Assembly: GCA_031276785.1 (NCBI GenBank)
Contig: JAISMK010000039.1
Coordinates: forward strand, 1 to 48,745
Length of the DNA stretch: 48,745 bases
Direction of reading: 5' to 3'
DNA from: Desulfovibrio sp.
GTDB taxonomy: Bacteria > Desulfobacterota > Desulfovibrionia > Desulfovibrionales > Desulfovibrionaceae
Under the pieces are notes generated by a model. The model was not told the origin of the DNA. It did no database searches and worked only from the letters and a program-made list of their open reading frames with translations. A program made the translations under genes and the position numbers. This document shows, one piece after another, positions 18,729-28,787 of this stretch; the first letter of the stretch is position 1; every line of letters starts with the position of its first letter.

Positions 18729-21239
18729 TCACTCTGGGGGTAAAATTTTCGCAAACCAGGGGAAAAGGCGCACCGGGTCCATGTCCGTATCGGTCTGCAT
18801 GTGTAGGCGCGAGGGCAGGGCACGGAAGTTTCCGGCCCGCTCCAGCCAGCGGCGGCACTCTTCAAACCTGCCCAGCAGAGAGTAAATGCAGGCGATGTTA
18901 TAGGCTTCGCCGCCGGGCCTGAGGGCCTCTTCCCAGAGAAAAACGTCCCGCGCCGTGAGCAGAATCGCTTCGCGGCCCTCCTCCTGAGCCACGGTCTGAG
19001 CCAGTCTGCTCAGAGCAACTCCCCAGGCGTTCCAGATTCCGGACTCCCGCGGGTCGTCCTCCAGAGCCCGGTGGAAGAGGGCCGCGGCCAGATAGAACAG
19101 TTCCCGCCTGTCTTCCGGATTTCGCTCCGCCATGCCCATCTGCTCCAGAACGCGGCCCAGGTCGGCGGGGTCTTCCTCTTTACCCAGTTCCTCCGCCTGG
19201 GATAGCCGGAGCAAGGCCTCCCCGGCGTAGCGCCTTTTTTTTTCCGCATCGGAGTCAAAGGCCCTGGCCAGGGCCAGACAGAGCGTGAAAGCCGAGTTGG
19301 AGGAGATGAGATCCACCCGGGCGGAGGGCAGAGCGGCGAGCCCGGCCCCGGCGTCGGCTTCCGCGCCGGCCAGGAGGGCGTCCCGGCTCGCGCCGTCGCT
19401 GGCCAGAGAGGCCAGGTGGAGCTTGAAACCGGCCAGGGCCAGGCGGGCCAGGGCCGCCGCCTGTTCATCACCCTCTTCTTCCGCCCGGGCCAGAGCCTGC
19501 TCCAGTCTGAAGACGCCTTCCTGCAGGCGGCGCTGTCCTGGGACAGAAAGGCTCTCTTCCGCCCATTCCGCCAGATCGTATGCCCAGGCTTCGGCCATGC
19601 GCGCCATGGCCGCGGCATCGGCGGGGACATGGGCGAGGAAGGCCCGCTGGCGGGCTTCCAGAAGCATCTCCCGCTCCTGCCCGTCAGGGCAGGAAAGAAC
19701 GAGGGCATAGCCCCGGCGCAGAGACTGGAAGACGTCCTCGGAGGAGCGGTCCAGTTCCGCGGCCCGGCCATAGGCGGCAAGGGCCTTTTCCGCCCAGGGA
19801 CGGACGTCGCCGCTGCAGAGGGTGCGAAGTGAGGGCGTCCATTCGCTGTACACGGCCCAATTGGTCAGGGCATCACCCCAGGCAAGATAGTCTCCGGCCG
19901 TCAGGGGAGGGTGAGCGGCCTCCTGGGCGAGGCTGAAAAGGCGGTGAATTTCCGTGTACATGAGGTCGCGCCGGGCGGCATCCGCCGCCCAGCCGTAGGA
20001 GGAAGCCAGACGGTGGGCCCAGGCCAGCGGGAAGGCGCTTCCCCGGCGGTCGCCGGACCCGGCCCTCTTGCGTCCCAGTTCCAGCCAGGCGGCGGCGTCC
20101 CTCGCTCCGGAGGGGGAGAGCAAACGCCGGACCCAGCCAAGGAAAGAGATGTCCTTACGGCCGGGTTCGGCCGCTCCGAGTTCCCGCGCCAGCCAGACGG
20201 CGTTTTCCTGAGCCGGGGTCGGAGCCAGAGGGGAGGGGGGAAAGGCCCGGGCAATTTTCTCCAGCCAGGGGGCAGCGCCCGGGCCGGAAAAGGCCGGTTC
20301 CGTACTCAGGCGGAGACGGGAAACCGGGGCATCCCCTCTGGAGGCCCGCAGCAGCATGGCCGCAGCCTCCTTCCTGTCGTTCCTGAGGGCCGCCGCCTGG
20401 GCCAGGGCATAGGCCGGGGCGGAAAGATCCCCCTTAAGGGAGAGGGCAAAGCGCAGCTTTTTCTCCGCCAGGGCAAGGAGTTCCTCCCGCCGGGCGCCCT
20501 TTTCCGGGAGGGCCAGACCCAGCAGGGCCATGCCCCACTGGGTTAAGGAGGCGGAGGAAGGAGGGGCGGTGCCGGCCAGCCCGGCGGCCAGGGTAAAGGC
20601 CAGAAAGCCGTCATTTGCGGGCAGGGTGCGGGCCAGGCCGTTCAGAGCCTGGGCGCGGGCCGCCTGAATGCCGGCGTCGCCGGCCCGGCGCAGGGAAAGG
20701 AGGTTGAGCAGGCGCAGAGCATAGGCGTAATACCGCCTGGAAACCGGGGATCCGGCCTCGGAAGCGGCGGCCAGAGCCTCCGCGTGGTCCAGGACGGCAA
20801 AGGCCTTTTCCCGCTCGTATTCATAAAAGTCCTCGGGCAAAGGGGCGGGCAGATAGCGGCGGTAAGGTCCGCGCAGGGTCTCCTTGGCCGCCCAGGCCAG
20901 GGAGGGGGCGTAAGGGGAGTAATAGGACCGGCCTTCCACCACCGGCTGTGGGGAATCGTCCGGAGGGATTTCGTTCCCGGACAAGGTGGCTATTTTGGAG
21001 CGCGGCGCCCCGGCCCCGCTGTTTGCCAGCAGTTGGAGGTAGCGCTCCCCAGTTTCCGGAGGCAGGGGCAGAAGCGGGGCTTTTTCGTCCTGCAGGGCGC
21101 CGGGATCGCGGAAAACAATGAAGGCGGCCGCATCCGCGGGGGGCGGTTCCTCCCTTTCCCGGGAGAAGCGGAGAAAGAGGACAAACAGGGCCAGCAGCAG
21201 AACCCCTGCCCCGAAGAGACGTTTGTGAAAAACAGGCAT
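18729..21239 (-). CDS. Large TPR-containing membrane-anchored protein of unknown function
   Basis: N-terminal TM helix, many helical repeats, C-terminal GEAYNIACIYSLLGRFEECRRWLERA. Confidence 0.75.
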   Translation of the reverse strand: MPVFHKRLFGAGVLLLALFVLFLRFSREREEPPPADAAAFIVFRDPGALQDEKAPLLPLPPETGERYLQLLANSGAGAPRSKIATLSGNEIPPDDSPQPVVEGRSYYSPYAPSLAWAAKETLRGPYRRYLPAPLPEDFYEYEREKAFAVLDHAEALAAASEAGSPVSRRYYAYALRLLNLLSLRRAGDAGIQAARAQALNGLARTLPANDGFLAFTLAAGLAGTAPPSSASLTQWGMALLGLALPEKGARREELLALAEKKLRFALSLKGDLSAPAYALAQAAALRNDRKEAAAMLLRASRGDAPVSRLRLSTEPAFSGPGAAPWLEKIARAFPPSPLAPTPAQENAVWLARELGAAEPGRKDISFLGWVRRLLSPSGARDAAAWLELGRKRAGSGDRRGSAFPLAWAHRLASSYGWAADAARRDLMYTEIHRLFSLAQEAAHPPLTAGDYLAWGDALTNWAVYSEWTPSLRTLCSGDVRPWAEKALAAYGRAAELDRSSEDVFQSLRRGYALVLSCPDGQEREMLLEARQRAFLAHVPADAAAMARMAEAWAYDLAEWAEESLSVPGQRRLQEGVFRLEQALARAEEEGDEQAAALARLALAGFKLHLASLASDGASRDALLAGAEADAGAGLAALPSARVDLISSNSAFTLCLALARAFDSDAEKKRRYAGEALLRLSQAEELGKEEDPADLGRVLEQMGMAERNPEDRRELFYLAAALFHRALEDDPRESGIWNAWGVALSRLAQTVAQEEGREAILLTARDVFLWEEALRPGGEAYNIACIYSLLGRFEECRRWLERAGNFRALPSRLHMQTDTDMDPVRLFPWFAKILPPE

Positions 21240-21379
21240 AGCTTTGTTCCCGTTGTCCGGCCGGGGGGAAAAGACCGCCTCGCGCCGCTGGGGCAGACAT
21301 AGCACGTTCCGCGGCGCGGGGAAAGAGCAGACAGGGCTTCCTTGACAGGCCGGGGGGCGTTGGATAGGATACAAGGATC

Positions 21380-22657
21380 ATGAGATACACGTCACCGTGG
21401 TTTAAGCCGTTCCCGCCCACTCTGCCGCCCGGAAAGGCAACATTCAGCCCGCCCGTATTCCCCTCGCGCGGTCTGGCCCTGTGGGGCGCGCTGCTGGCTC
21501 TGTCTCTGGCCGCGTGCGGCAGCGACCCCGCCGCGCAGGACGCCCTGCCGCAGGTGACCTACATGGCGGTCGTTCCTCAAAAGGAACCGCTGATCCTGAA
21601 GTCGGAGCTGCCGGGGCGTACTTCGCCCTACAACATCTCTGAAGTACGGCCGCAGATCAGCGGCATCATTCAGGATCGCCTGTTTGAACAGGGGGATCTC
21701 GTGGTCAGGGAGCAGCCCCTGTATCAAATTGATACAGCCCTGTATGCCGCCGCGGTGGACAGCGCCGCCGCCGCCCTGCAGAGGGCGCAGGCCAATGCCC
21801 AGGCCGCCGGGCTGCTGGCCGCCCGCTACCGGAAAATCGTAAACTCCAGCGCGGTCAGCAAGCAGGAATACGACAACGCCGTGGCCGCCAAAGCCCAGGC
21901 CGAAGCCGAGATCGCCGCCGCCAGGGCGGCTCTGGACGCCGCCCGCATCAATCTCGGATATACCACCATCCGGGCGCCCATTGCCGGACATATCGGCCGC
22001 TCCTCGGTCACCCCCGGCGCCCTGGTCACCCAGAACCAGACTGCAGCCCTGGCCACCATCCAGCAGCTGGATCCCATCTATGTGGATTTGACCCAGTCCA
22101 GCACGGAAATGCTGCGCCTGCGCCGGGCCTATGCCAGCGGCCAGTTGCGCTCCAGCGGCGAAAACGCCGCCAAGGTCAAGCTCCTCCTGCCGGACGGCTC
22201 CCTCTATACCGCCCCCGGGCCGGACGGCACCCCTCTCCCTGTAGAGGGAGATCTGCTCTTTTCCGAGGTCTCCGTGGAGCCAAGCACCGGATCCGTCACC
22301 CTGCGGGCGGTTTTTCCCAATGCCGAGGGCATCCTCCTGCCCGGCATGTTTGTGCGGGCCATTGTGGAGGAAGGGGCCAAGGAAGGGGCCATTCTCCTTC
22401 CTCAGAAAACCGTTGTCCGGGACAACCGCGGGCGGGCCACGGTCAACAAGTTGGTGAAGAACTCCACTCTTCAGGATCAGGCGGGAGTTTTCAACCTGGA
22501 GGTCGCCGTTCTGACCCTGTCCGCCTCCGTGGATAACGACAAATGGCTGGTGGCGGACGGCCTGCAGGCCGGAGACCTGATCCTGGTGGACGGACTGCTG
22601 AAGGTCCAGCGCGGCAAGCCGGTACGCGGTGTTCCGCAGCCTTCCGGCGGCCTGTAA
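21380..22657 (+). CDS. RND efflux periplasmic adaptor (AcrA/MexA-like lipoprotein)
   Basis: Lipobox LAACGS; EVRPQISGIIQDRLFEQGDLV; INLGYTTIRAPIAGHIGRSSVTPGALV. Confidence 0.95.
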   Translation: MRYTSPWFKPFPPTLPPGKATFSPPVFPSRGLALWGALLALSLAACGSDPAAQDALPQVTYMAVVPQKEPLILKSELPGRTSPYNISEVRPQISGIIQDRLFEQGDLVVREQPLYQIDTALYAAAVDSAAAALQRAQANAQAAGLLAARYRKIVNSSAVSKQEYDNAVAAKAQAEAEIAAARAALDAARINLGYTTIRAPIAGHIGRSSVTPGALVTQNQTAALATIQQLDPIYVDLTQSSTEMLRLRRAYASGQLRSSGENAAKVKLLLPDGSLYTAPGPDGTPLPVEGDLLFSEVSVEPSTGSVTLRAVFPNAEGILLPGMFVRAIVEEGAKEGAILLPQKTVVRDNRGRATVNKLVKNSTLQDQAGVFNLEVAVLTLSASVDNDKWLVADGLQAGDLILVDGLLKVQRGKPVRGVPQPSGGL

Positions 22658-22669
22658 GGCTGGTCTTTC

Positions 22670-25600
22670 ATGCCCCGATTTTTCATCGACCGCCCCATTT
22701 TTGCCTGTGTTATCGCCATCATCATCATGATTGCCGGGGCCTTGTCCCTCTACGGACTGCCCCGCGCCCAGTTCCCCAACATAGCCCCGCCGGAAATCTC
22801 CATCGCGGCCACCTATGTGGGCGCTTCGGCCCAGACGGTGGAAAGTACCGTCATCCAGGTCATAGAACAACAGATGAAGGGCCTGGACAATCTGATCTAC
22901 ATGTCCTCCTCCAGCGATTCGGCGGGGCGGGGCACCGTTTCTCTGACCTTCGCCCCGGGCACCAACCCGGACATCGCCCAGGTCCAGGTTCAGAACAAGC
23001 TGCAACTGGCCAATCCCCTGCTGCCCGAGGCCGTGCAGCGCCAGGGCATCATTGTGGCCAAGGCCACCCGGAACTTCCTGCTGGTAGTCAGCCTCATTTC
23101 CGAAGATGACAGCATGGATAATCGCGATCTTACCGATTATCTCGCTTCCAATATCCAGGATCCCGTCAGCCGGATCACCGGCGTGGGCGACATCCAGATT
23201 TTCGGATCCCAATACGCCATGCGCGTCTGGCTGAACCCCGTCAACCTGCGCGAATATAAGCTCAACCCTGCGGACATCGTCGCCGCCATCCAGTCCCAGA
23301 ACGCCCAGACCACAGGCGGTCAGATCGGCGCCGGCCCGGCTCTGCCTGGACAGCAGATCAACTTCACCGTCACCGCGTCCTCCCGCCTGACGAGCGCCGA
23401 ACAGTTTGAAAACATCCTCCTGCGCGTCAATCCCGACGGCTCCTTTCTCCGCCTGAAGGATGTGGCCCGCGTGGAACTGGGCGCGGAGCAGTATTTCGCC
23501 TACTCCCGCTATAACGGCCATCCCTCCTGCGGCATGGGCGTCAAGATGGCTCCCGGAGCCAACGCCCTGGAAACATCCGACCGGGTCCGCCAGACCATGG
23601 CCGATCTGTCCGAATTTTTTCCCGCCGGCGTCCGGGTGGTCTTTCCCTACGACACCGCCCCCTTTGTCCGCATCTCCATTGAGGAAGTGTTCAAGACCCT
23701 GGGCATTGCCATTGTCCTTGTGTTCCTGGTCATGTATCTGTTTCTGCAGAATTTGCGCGCCACGATCATTCCCACCATCACCGTCCCCGTGGTTCTTCTG
23801 GGCACCTTCGCCGTGTTCGCCGCCATCGGCTTTTCCATCAATACCCTGACCATGTTCGGCATTGTTCTGGTCATCGGCCTTCTGGTGGATGACGCCATTG
23901 TGGTGGTGGAAAATGTGGAACGGGTCATGCGCGAGGAGCATCTTCCCCCCAAGGAGGCGGCCCGCGTCTCCATGGATCAGATCTCCTCCGCCCTGGTGGG
24001 GGTGGGCACCGTCCTTTCCGCCGTCTTCCTGCCCATGGCCTTTTTCGGAGGCTCCACCGGGGTCATCTACCGGCAGTTTTCCATCACCCTGGCCTCGGCC
24101 ATGATCCTGTCCGTCTTTGTGGCCCTGTCCCTGACGCCGGCCCTGTGCGCCACCATACTACGCCCCCACCGTCAGGCGGCCCAGCAGGGACTTTTCGGCC
24201 GCTTCAACCGTTGGTTCGACTCCCTGGCCCTCCGTTACCAGGGCCGGGTGTACTCCATGATCGCGGCGCCGGCGCGCTATCTGATCATCTTCGCCCTGGC
24301 CGCGGCTCTCATGGTTCTGCTCTTCCTGCGCCTGCCCACGGCCTTTTTGCCCACCGAGGACCAGGGCCTGCTCACTATTTCCGCCCAGTTGGATCCCGGC
24401 GCCACCTTTGAACGCACAGAGGAAGTGGTCCGGATGATCGAGCGCTACTTTCTGGAAGAAGAGACGGAGACGGTGGAATCCATCATGATGGTCACCGGCT
24501 TCAGCTTCAGCGGCGTGGGCCAGAATGCGGCCTTCGGCTTTGTCCGCCTCAAGGATTGGAGCCTGCGGTCCGAAGAACGCCTGAGGGTCCACGCCTTGTC
24601 CGCCCGCGCCAACGAGCGCTTCTCCGGCATTCCCCAGGCCCGCGTTTTCGCCTTCGCCCCCCCGGCGGTAATGGAGCTGGGCACGGCCAACGGCTTTGAT
24701 TTTCAGTTGATCGACCGGGGCAACCGGGGACACGAGGCCCTGATGGAGGCCCGCAACGAGCTTTTGCGCCAGGCCGCCGCCCGGCCGGACATCCTGGTCA
24801 ACGTCCGTCCCAACGGCCTGGACGATGTGGAACAATATCAGTTGAACATCGATCTGGTGAACGCCGGGAGCATGGGCTTGACCCAGGAGGACGTCAACAG
24901 CGCGGTGAGCGCCTACTGGGGCGGCATGTATATCAATGATTTCATGGATAAAGGACGGACCAAAAAGGTTTTTATCCAGGCGGACGCCCCCTACCGCATG
25001 CAGGTGGCCGATTTTTCCCGTTACTACGCCATCCGCAATCCCCAGGGAGAGATGGTGGATTTTTCCGTTTTCCTGTCAGGAAAGCCTTCTTTCGGCTCCC
25101 CCCGGCTGGAGCGCTTCAACGGCTCCCCTTCCGTGGAGATCTTCGGGGAGGCCGCTCCGGGCAAAAGTTCAGGGCAGGCCATGGAACTGATGGAACGCCT
25201 GACCCGGGAGATGCTGCCGGGTTTTGACTTCGCCTGGGTGGGTCTTTCCTACCAGGAAAAGCAGTCCGGCGCCCAGGCGCCGCTGCTCTACGCCCTTTCC
25301 CTGGCCATTGTTTTCCTCTGTCTGGCCGCCCTGTACGAAAGCTGGACCATTCCCATCTCCGTTCTGCTGGTGGTGCCCATCGGCGTTATCGGCACCCTGG
25401 CTGGAGCCTATCTGCGCGGCCTCAACAACGATATTTATTTCCAGGTGGGCCTGCTCACCACCATCGGGCTGTGTTCCAAAAACGCCATACTCATTGTGGA
25501 ATTCGCCCGTAACCTCCAGGCGGAGGGCCGCAGCCTGACGGACGCCGTCCTCCATGCCGTGCGCATCCGCCTGCGGCCCATCATCATGACCTCCCTGGCC

Positions 25601-25792
25601 TTCATTCTCGGGGTGCTGCCTCTGGTCGTCAGCACAGGAGCGGGTTCCGGAGGCCAGAACGCCCTGGGCACGGCCGTAACGACAGGGATGATGTTCGCCG
25701 CCTTTCTGGGTATTTTCTTCACTCCCATCTTCTTTGTTCTCGTCAATCAGGTCTTCAAGGTCCGGGCCGGATCCGGAGGCTCCCATGGCTAG
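22670..25792 (+). CDS. RND multidrug efflux inner-membrane transporter (AcrB-like, HAE1)
   Basis: MPRFFIDRPIFACVIAIIIMIAG; LVIGLLVDDAIVVVENVERVM; 1040 aa. Confidence 0.96.
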   Translation: MPRFFIDRPIFACVIAIIIMIAGALSLYGLPRAQFPNIAPPEISIAATYVGASAQTVESTVIQVIEQQMKGLDNLIYMSSSSDSAGRGTVSLTFAPGTNPDIAQVQVQNKLQLANPLLPEAVQRQGIIVAKATRNFLLVVSLISEDDSMDNRDLTDYLASNIQDPVSRITGVGDIQIFGSQYAMRVWLNPVNLREYKLNPADIVAAIQSQNAQTTGGQIGAGPALPGQQINFTVTASSRLTSAEQFENILLRVNPDGSFLRLKDVARVELGAEQYFAYSRYNGHPSCGMGVKMAPGANALETSDRVRQTMADLSEFFPAGVRVVFPYDTAPFVRISIEEVFKTLGIAIVLVFLVMYLFLQNLRATIIPTITVPVVLLGTFAVFAAIGFSINTLTMFGIVLVIGLLVDDAIVVVENVERVMREEHLPPKEAARVSMDQISSALVGVGTVLSAVFLPMAFFGGSTGVIYRQFSITLASAMILSVFVALSLTPALCATILRPHRQAAQQGLFGRFNRWFDSLALRYQGRVYSMIAAPARYLIIFALAAALMVLLFLRLPTAFLPTEDQGLLTISAQLDPGATFERTEEVVRMIERYFLEEETETVESIMMVTGFSFSGVGQNAAFGFVRLKDWSLRSEERLRVHALSARANERFSGIPQARVFAFAPPAVMELGTANGFDFQLIDRGNRGHEALMEARNELLRQAAARPDILVNVRPNGLDDVEQYQLNIDLVNAGSMGLTQEDVNSAVSAYWGGMYINDFMDKGRTKKVFIQADAPYRMQVADFSRYYAIRNPQGEMVDFSVFLSGKPSFGSPRLERFNGSPSVEIFGEAAPGKSSGQAMELMERLTREMLPGFDFAWVGLSYQEKQSGAQAPLLYALSLAIVFLCLAALYESWTIPISVLLVVPIGVIGTLAGAYLRGLNNDIYFQVGLLTTIGLCSKNAILIVEFARNLQAEGRSLTDAVLHAVRIRLRPIIMTSLAFILGVLPLVVSTGAGSGGQNALGTAVTTGMMFAAFLGIFFTPIFFVLVNQVFKVRAGSGGSHG

Positions 25793-27224
25793 GCTCCCCC
25801 GTCTCCTGTCCGCCGCCCTTTTCTCCCTGGCCCTGTCCGCCTGCTCTCTGGCCCCGGCCTACCACCGGCCCGAGGCCCCCATTCCCAGCACCTACCCTGA
25901 AGGCGGCATTTTGAACGCGGCCGCCCCGGCTCCGGCGGATCTTCCCTCCTGGCAGGATTTTTTCCGGGATCCGGTTCTGCGCCGCCTTATTGACACGGCC
26001 CTGGCCAATAACCGGGACTTGCGCATAGCCCTGCTCAACATTGAGCTGACCCGTTCCCGCTACCGGGTTCAGCGGGCCGACCTCCTGCCCGCGGTGAGCG
26101 CCGCCGGGCAGGAAGATGCCCGGCAAGTGCCGGCCAATCTCGGAGCTATGGGCGAGCGCGTCATTGATCGCCAGTATTCCGCCTCCCTCGGATTCGCCTC
26201 CTTTGAACTGGATTTGTTCGGCCGCGTCCGCAACCTGACGGAACAGGCCCTGGAAACCTTTCTCAGTGTGGAGGAGGATGCCCGGACCGCCCAGATCAGC
26301 CTGCTGGTCGAGGTGGCCGGCGTCTATCTGCAACTGGTCGCCGACCGGGAACTGGAGGATATCACCCGGCGCACGCACGAGGCCCGGCGGGAGCAGTATC
26401 TTCTTATCCAAAACCGTTTCCGGGCCGGAGTCGCTTCAGACCTGGAGGTGCAACAGGCCCGCAGTCTCATGGAGGAGGCCCGCTCCAACGCCGCCCGCTA
26501 CGCCACCCAGGTGGGCCAGGACGAAAACCTGCTCTTCCTGCTTCTGGGCGCTCCTTTGCCCGGGGATCTGCCGGAGGTCCGCCGCCTGCGCGACGTGCTC
26601 CCTCTGGAGGACGTGCCCGAGGGCCTGCCCTCGGATCTTCTGGAACGCCGGCCGGACATCCGCGCGGCCGAGCACAGGCTGAAAGGCTATAACGCCAATA
26701 TCGGCGCGGCCCGCGCCAACTTTTTCCCTTCCATCTCCCTCACCGGCTCCTTGGGCAGCGTCAGCGCGGAATTCAGCGATCTGTTCAGCAGTGGCCAGCA
26801 TACCTGGAATTTTCTGCCTCAAATCCGTCTCCCCCTCTTCGACTTCGGCCGCAACATCGCCCTCCTGGACTCCGCCGAAACTGAGCGGGACATAGCCGTG
26901 GCCACCTACGAGAAAACCATTCAGAACGCCTTTCGCGAGGTGGGCGACGCCTTGGCCCAACGCGCCCAGATGGCGGAGCAACTGGCCGCCGACGCCGCCA
27001 TGACAGACGCCGCCGGCCGGGGATACAACCTTGCCCGCCAACGGTACGACGCGGGTGTGGACAGCTACCTCAACGTTCTGGACGCCGAACGAACCTTTTA
27101 TGCCGCCCGCCAGAGTTATGTGGGATCCCTCCTGCTGCGCGAATCCAATGCCCTGACCCTGTACAAGGCCCTGGGCGGAGGATGGAGCGAGATGCGGGCA
27201 GGCGGGCATGGCCCCCTGCCGTAA
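25785..27224 (+). CDS. Outer-membrane efflux lipoprotein (OprM/NodT family)
   Basis: Lipobox LSACSLAP; WQDFFRDPVLRRLIDTALANNRDLRIALLNIE; DLLERRPDIRAAEH. Overlaps the acrB-like stop. Confidence 0.94.
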   Translation: MARLPRLLSAALFSLALSACSLAPAYHRPEAPIPSTYPEGGILNAAAPAPADLPSWQDFFRDPVLRRLIDTALANNRDLRIALLNIELTRSRYRVQRADLLPAVSAAGQEDARQVPANLGAMGERVIDRQYSASLGFASFELDLFGRVRNLTEQALETFLSVEEDARTAQISLLVEVAGVYLQLVADRELEDITRRTHEARREQYLLIQNRFRAGVASDLEVQQARSLMEEARSNAARYATQVGQDENLLFLLLGAPLPGDLPEVRRLRDVLPLEDVPEGLPSDLLERRPDIRAAEHRLKGYNANIGAARANFFPSISLTGSLGSVSAEFSDLFSSGQHTWNFLPQIRLPLFDFGRNIALLDSAETERDIAVATYEKTIQNAFREVGDALAQRAQMAEQLAADAAMTDAAGRGYNLARQRYDAGVDSYLNVLDAERTFYAARQSYVGSLLLRESNALTLYKALGGGWSEMRAGGHGPLP

Positions 27225-27238
27225 GGAGCGTCTCCGGC

Positions 27239-27342
27239 GTTGAACTGCTCTGCAAGGGTTTGCTCGCAAATCATTGCCGCGAAATGCTTGCAGGCGGGCT
27301 TTGCCCGCCGTTAAGCAAGCATTTCAAGCGGAAAATGCTCTA
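27239..27342 (+). repeat. Family A element lacking the left hairpin
   Basis: ttgaactgctctgcaagggtttgctcgcaaatcattgccgcgaaatgcttgcaggcgggctttgcccgccgttaagcaagcatttcaagcggaaaatgctcta. Confidence 0.88.
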
Positions 27343-28626
27343 AGTTGACTTGCCCGGCAGGGCCGGCAACATGGCGCGGCGGCCCCTGACCGTCAGGAGG
27401 CAGAGAGGCAGATCCCGGAAATAGAGGCCCATCTCCCGCCCGGCGCAGTCCACCGGAAAATTCCGGCCGGAAAGCAGGGCGGCCAGGGGCTCGGTCTCTT
27501 CCAGATCCAGACAGGGCAGGCCGCGCCGGCGGGCTGTCTCTCTGTCCGGCATCAGGGTCCGCAGGGCGGGATGGGGCCGGCGACGCCCCCTGCTCCGACC
27601 GAGGGGAAAGCCCGTCCAGACAAAGGAAGGGGGCAGGATCGCCCGCCCGGCGTCCGGCAGAAAAAAGGACGCGCCGTCGCGTACCTCCACCGAACCCCCG
27701 GACAGGGCCCGGAGATCCGTCCAGGGAACGTCCGCTTCCGCCGGCAAGCCGGCTCCGGCTCCCCCGGCCGGAGACGGCGGAGGGCAGGGCGGCGCGGCGG
27801 ACGCCGCCGGTTTGCGCAGCAGGGCCACAAAAAATCCCTGTCCGTACTCTCCCGGAGGGATGCGCAGACAACCCTCCGCTTCCGCATGCGCCGGAGGAAG
27901 GAGGGAAAAACCCGAAGGCGGGTCCAGGGGAAGGATCTCCAGACCCGTTTCCCGCCGGGCCCAGGCCACCTGATCTTCGTTTTCCTCCTGATTTGTGGTG
28001 CAGGTGGAATAGACCAGCAGGCCTCCGGGCCGGAGCAGACGGCCCGCCTCCGCCAGGAGGCGGCGTTGCAGGCGCGCCAGGGGGACGATTTTATCCCCGC
28101 GCCAGAGAGAGAGTACCCGTGGGTGTTTTTCCGCCGTTCCCCAGCCGCTGCATGGGGGGTCCAGGAGGATGCGCTCCCAGATCCCCCCGGGCAGGGGCAT
28201 GCGCTCCCCGGGGAAGGAGGAAGTGGCGCAGCACAGCAGGCCCAGGCTTTGCAGGTTCCGCCGCAGGGTGGCCAGACGGGGCTTTGCCGGCTCATTGCCG
28301 AGAACAAAGCCTGAAAAACCCGCAAGCTGCGCCAGGAGGCCAGTCTTGCCGCCGGGGGCGGCGCAGAGATCCAGAACAGCCGCCCCCGGAGGAGGGGCCA
28401 GAACCAGGGGCGGCAGCATGGAGGCGCGATCCTGAATGTACAGGCAGCCGAAGACCGCGGCCAGGCTGGATCCCAGCGGCAAAGGCTCGCGCGCCAGCCT
28501 GCGGGCCAGGGTATAAAAAGGCTCCCGTTCAAAGGCGAATCCCTGTCCGCGCAGCAGATCTTCCACCGGGGGAATTTCCCGCTCCTTGCACACCAGGCGA
28601 AATGAGCGTAAAGGTAGAGAAGCCAT
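27340..28626 (-). CDS. RsmB/RsmF-type RNA (cytosine-5) methyltransferase
   Basis: LDLCAAPGGKTGLLAQL, LLDPPCSGWGT, VYSTCTTNQEENE. Stop TAG is within a repeat. Confidence 0.88.
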   Translation of the reverse strand: MASLPLRSFRLVCKEREIPPVEDLLRGQGFAFEREPFYTLARRLAREPLPLGSSLAAVFGCLYIQDRASMLPPLVLAPPPGAAVLDLCAAPGGKTGLLAQLAGFSGFVLGNEPAKPRLATLRRNLQSLGLLCCATSSFPGERMPLPGGIWERILLDPPCSGWGTAEKHPRVLSLWRGDKIVPLARLQRRLLAEAGRLLRPGGLLVYSTCTTNQEENEDQVAWARRETGLEILPLDPPSGFSLLPPAHAEAEGCLRIPPGEYGQGFFVALLRKPAASAAPPCPPPSPAGGAGAGLPAEADVPWTDLRALSGGSVEVRDGASFFLPDAGRAILPPSFVWTGFPLGRSRGRRRPHPALRTLMPDRETARRRGLPCLDLEETEPLAALLSGRNFPVDCAGREMGLYFRDLPLCLLTVRGRRAMLPALPGKST

Positions 28627-28787
28627 GCCGGTTTCCTTCTGCCGCGTTCCGGAAGCCGCCGGGAGCGGCGGGCGCGAGAAAAAACGATCTACCTTGTCTT
28701 CAGCCCGGCGGCAAGAAAACCCCCGGTAATAGTCCGCCCGGGGTTGCGGTTGCAACATTGCACCCTTACCCGAAAAAGTGAGGATAT

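Noticed and set aside
21392-23941. 849-aa antisense ORF opposite the RND adaptor/transporter genes
   Set aside because: Shadow ORF caused by high GC and codon bias; the sense strand encodes clear AcrA/AcrB-like proteins and the antisense product is Gly/Gln/His-rich with no recognisable domain.
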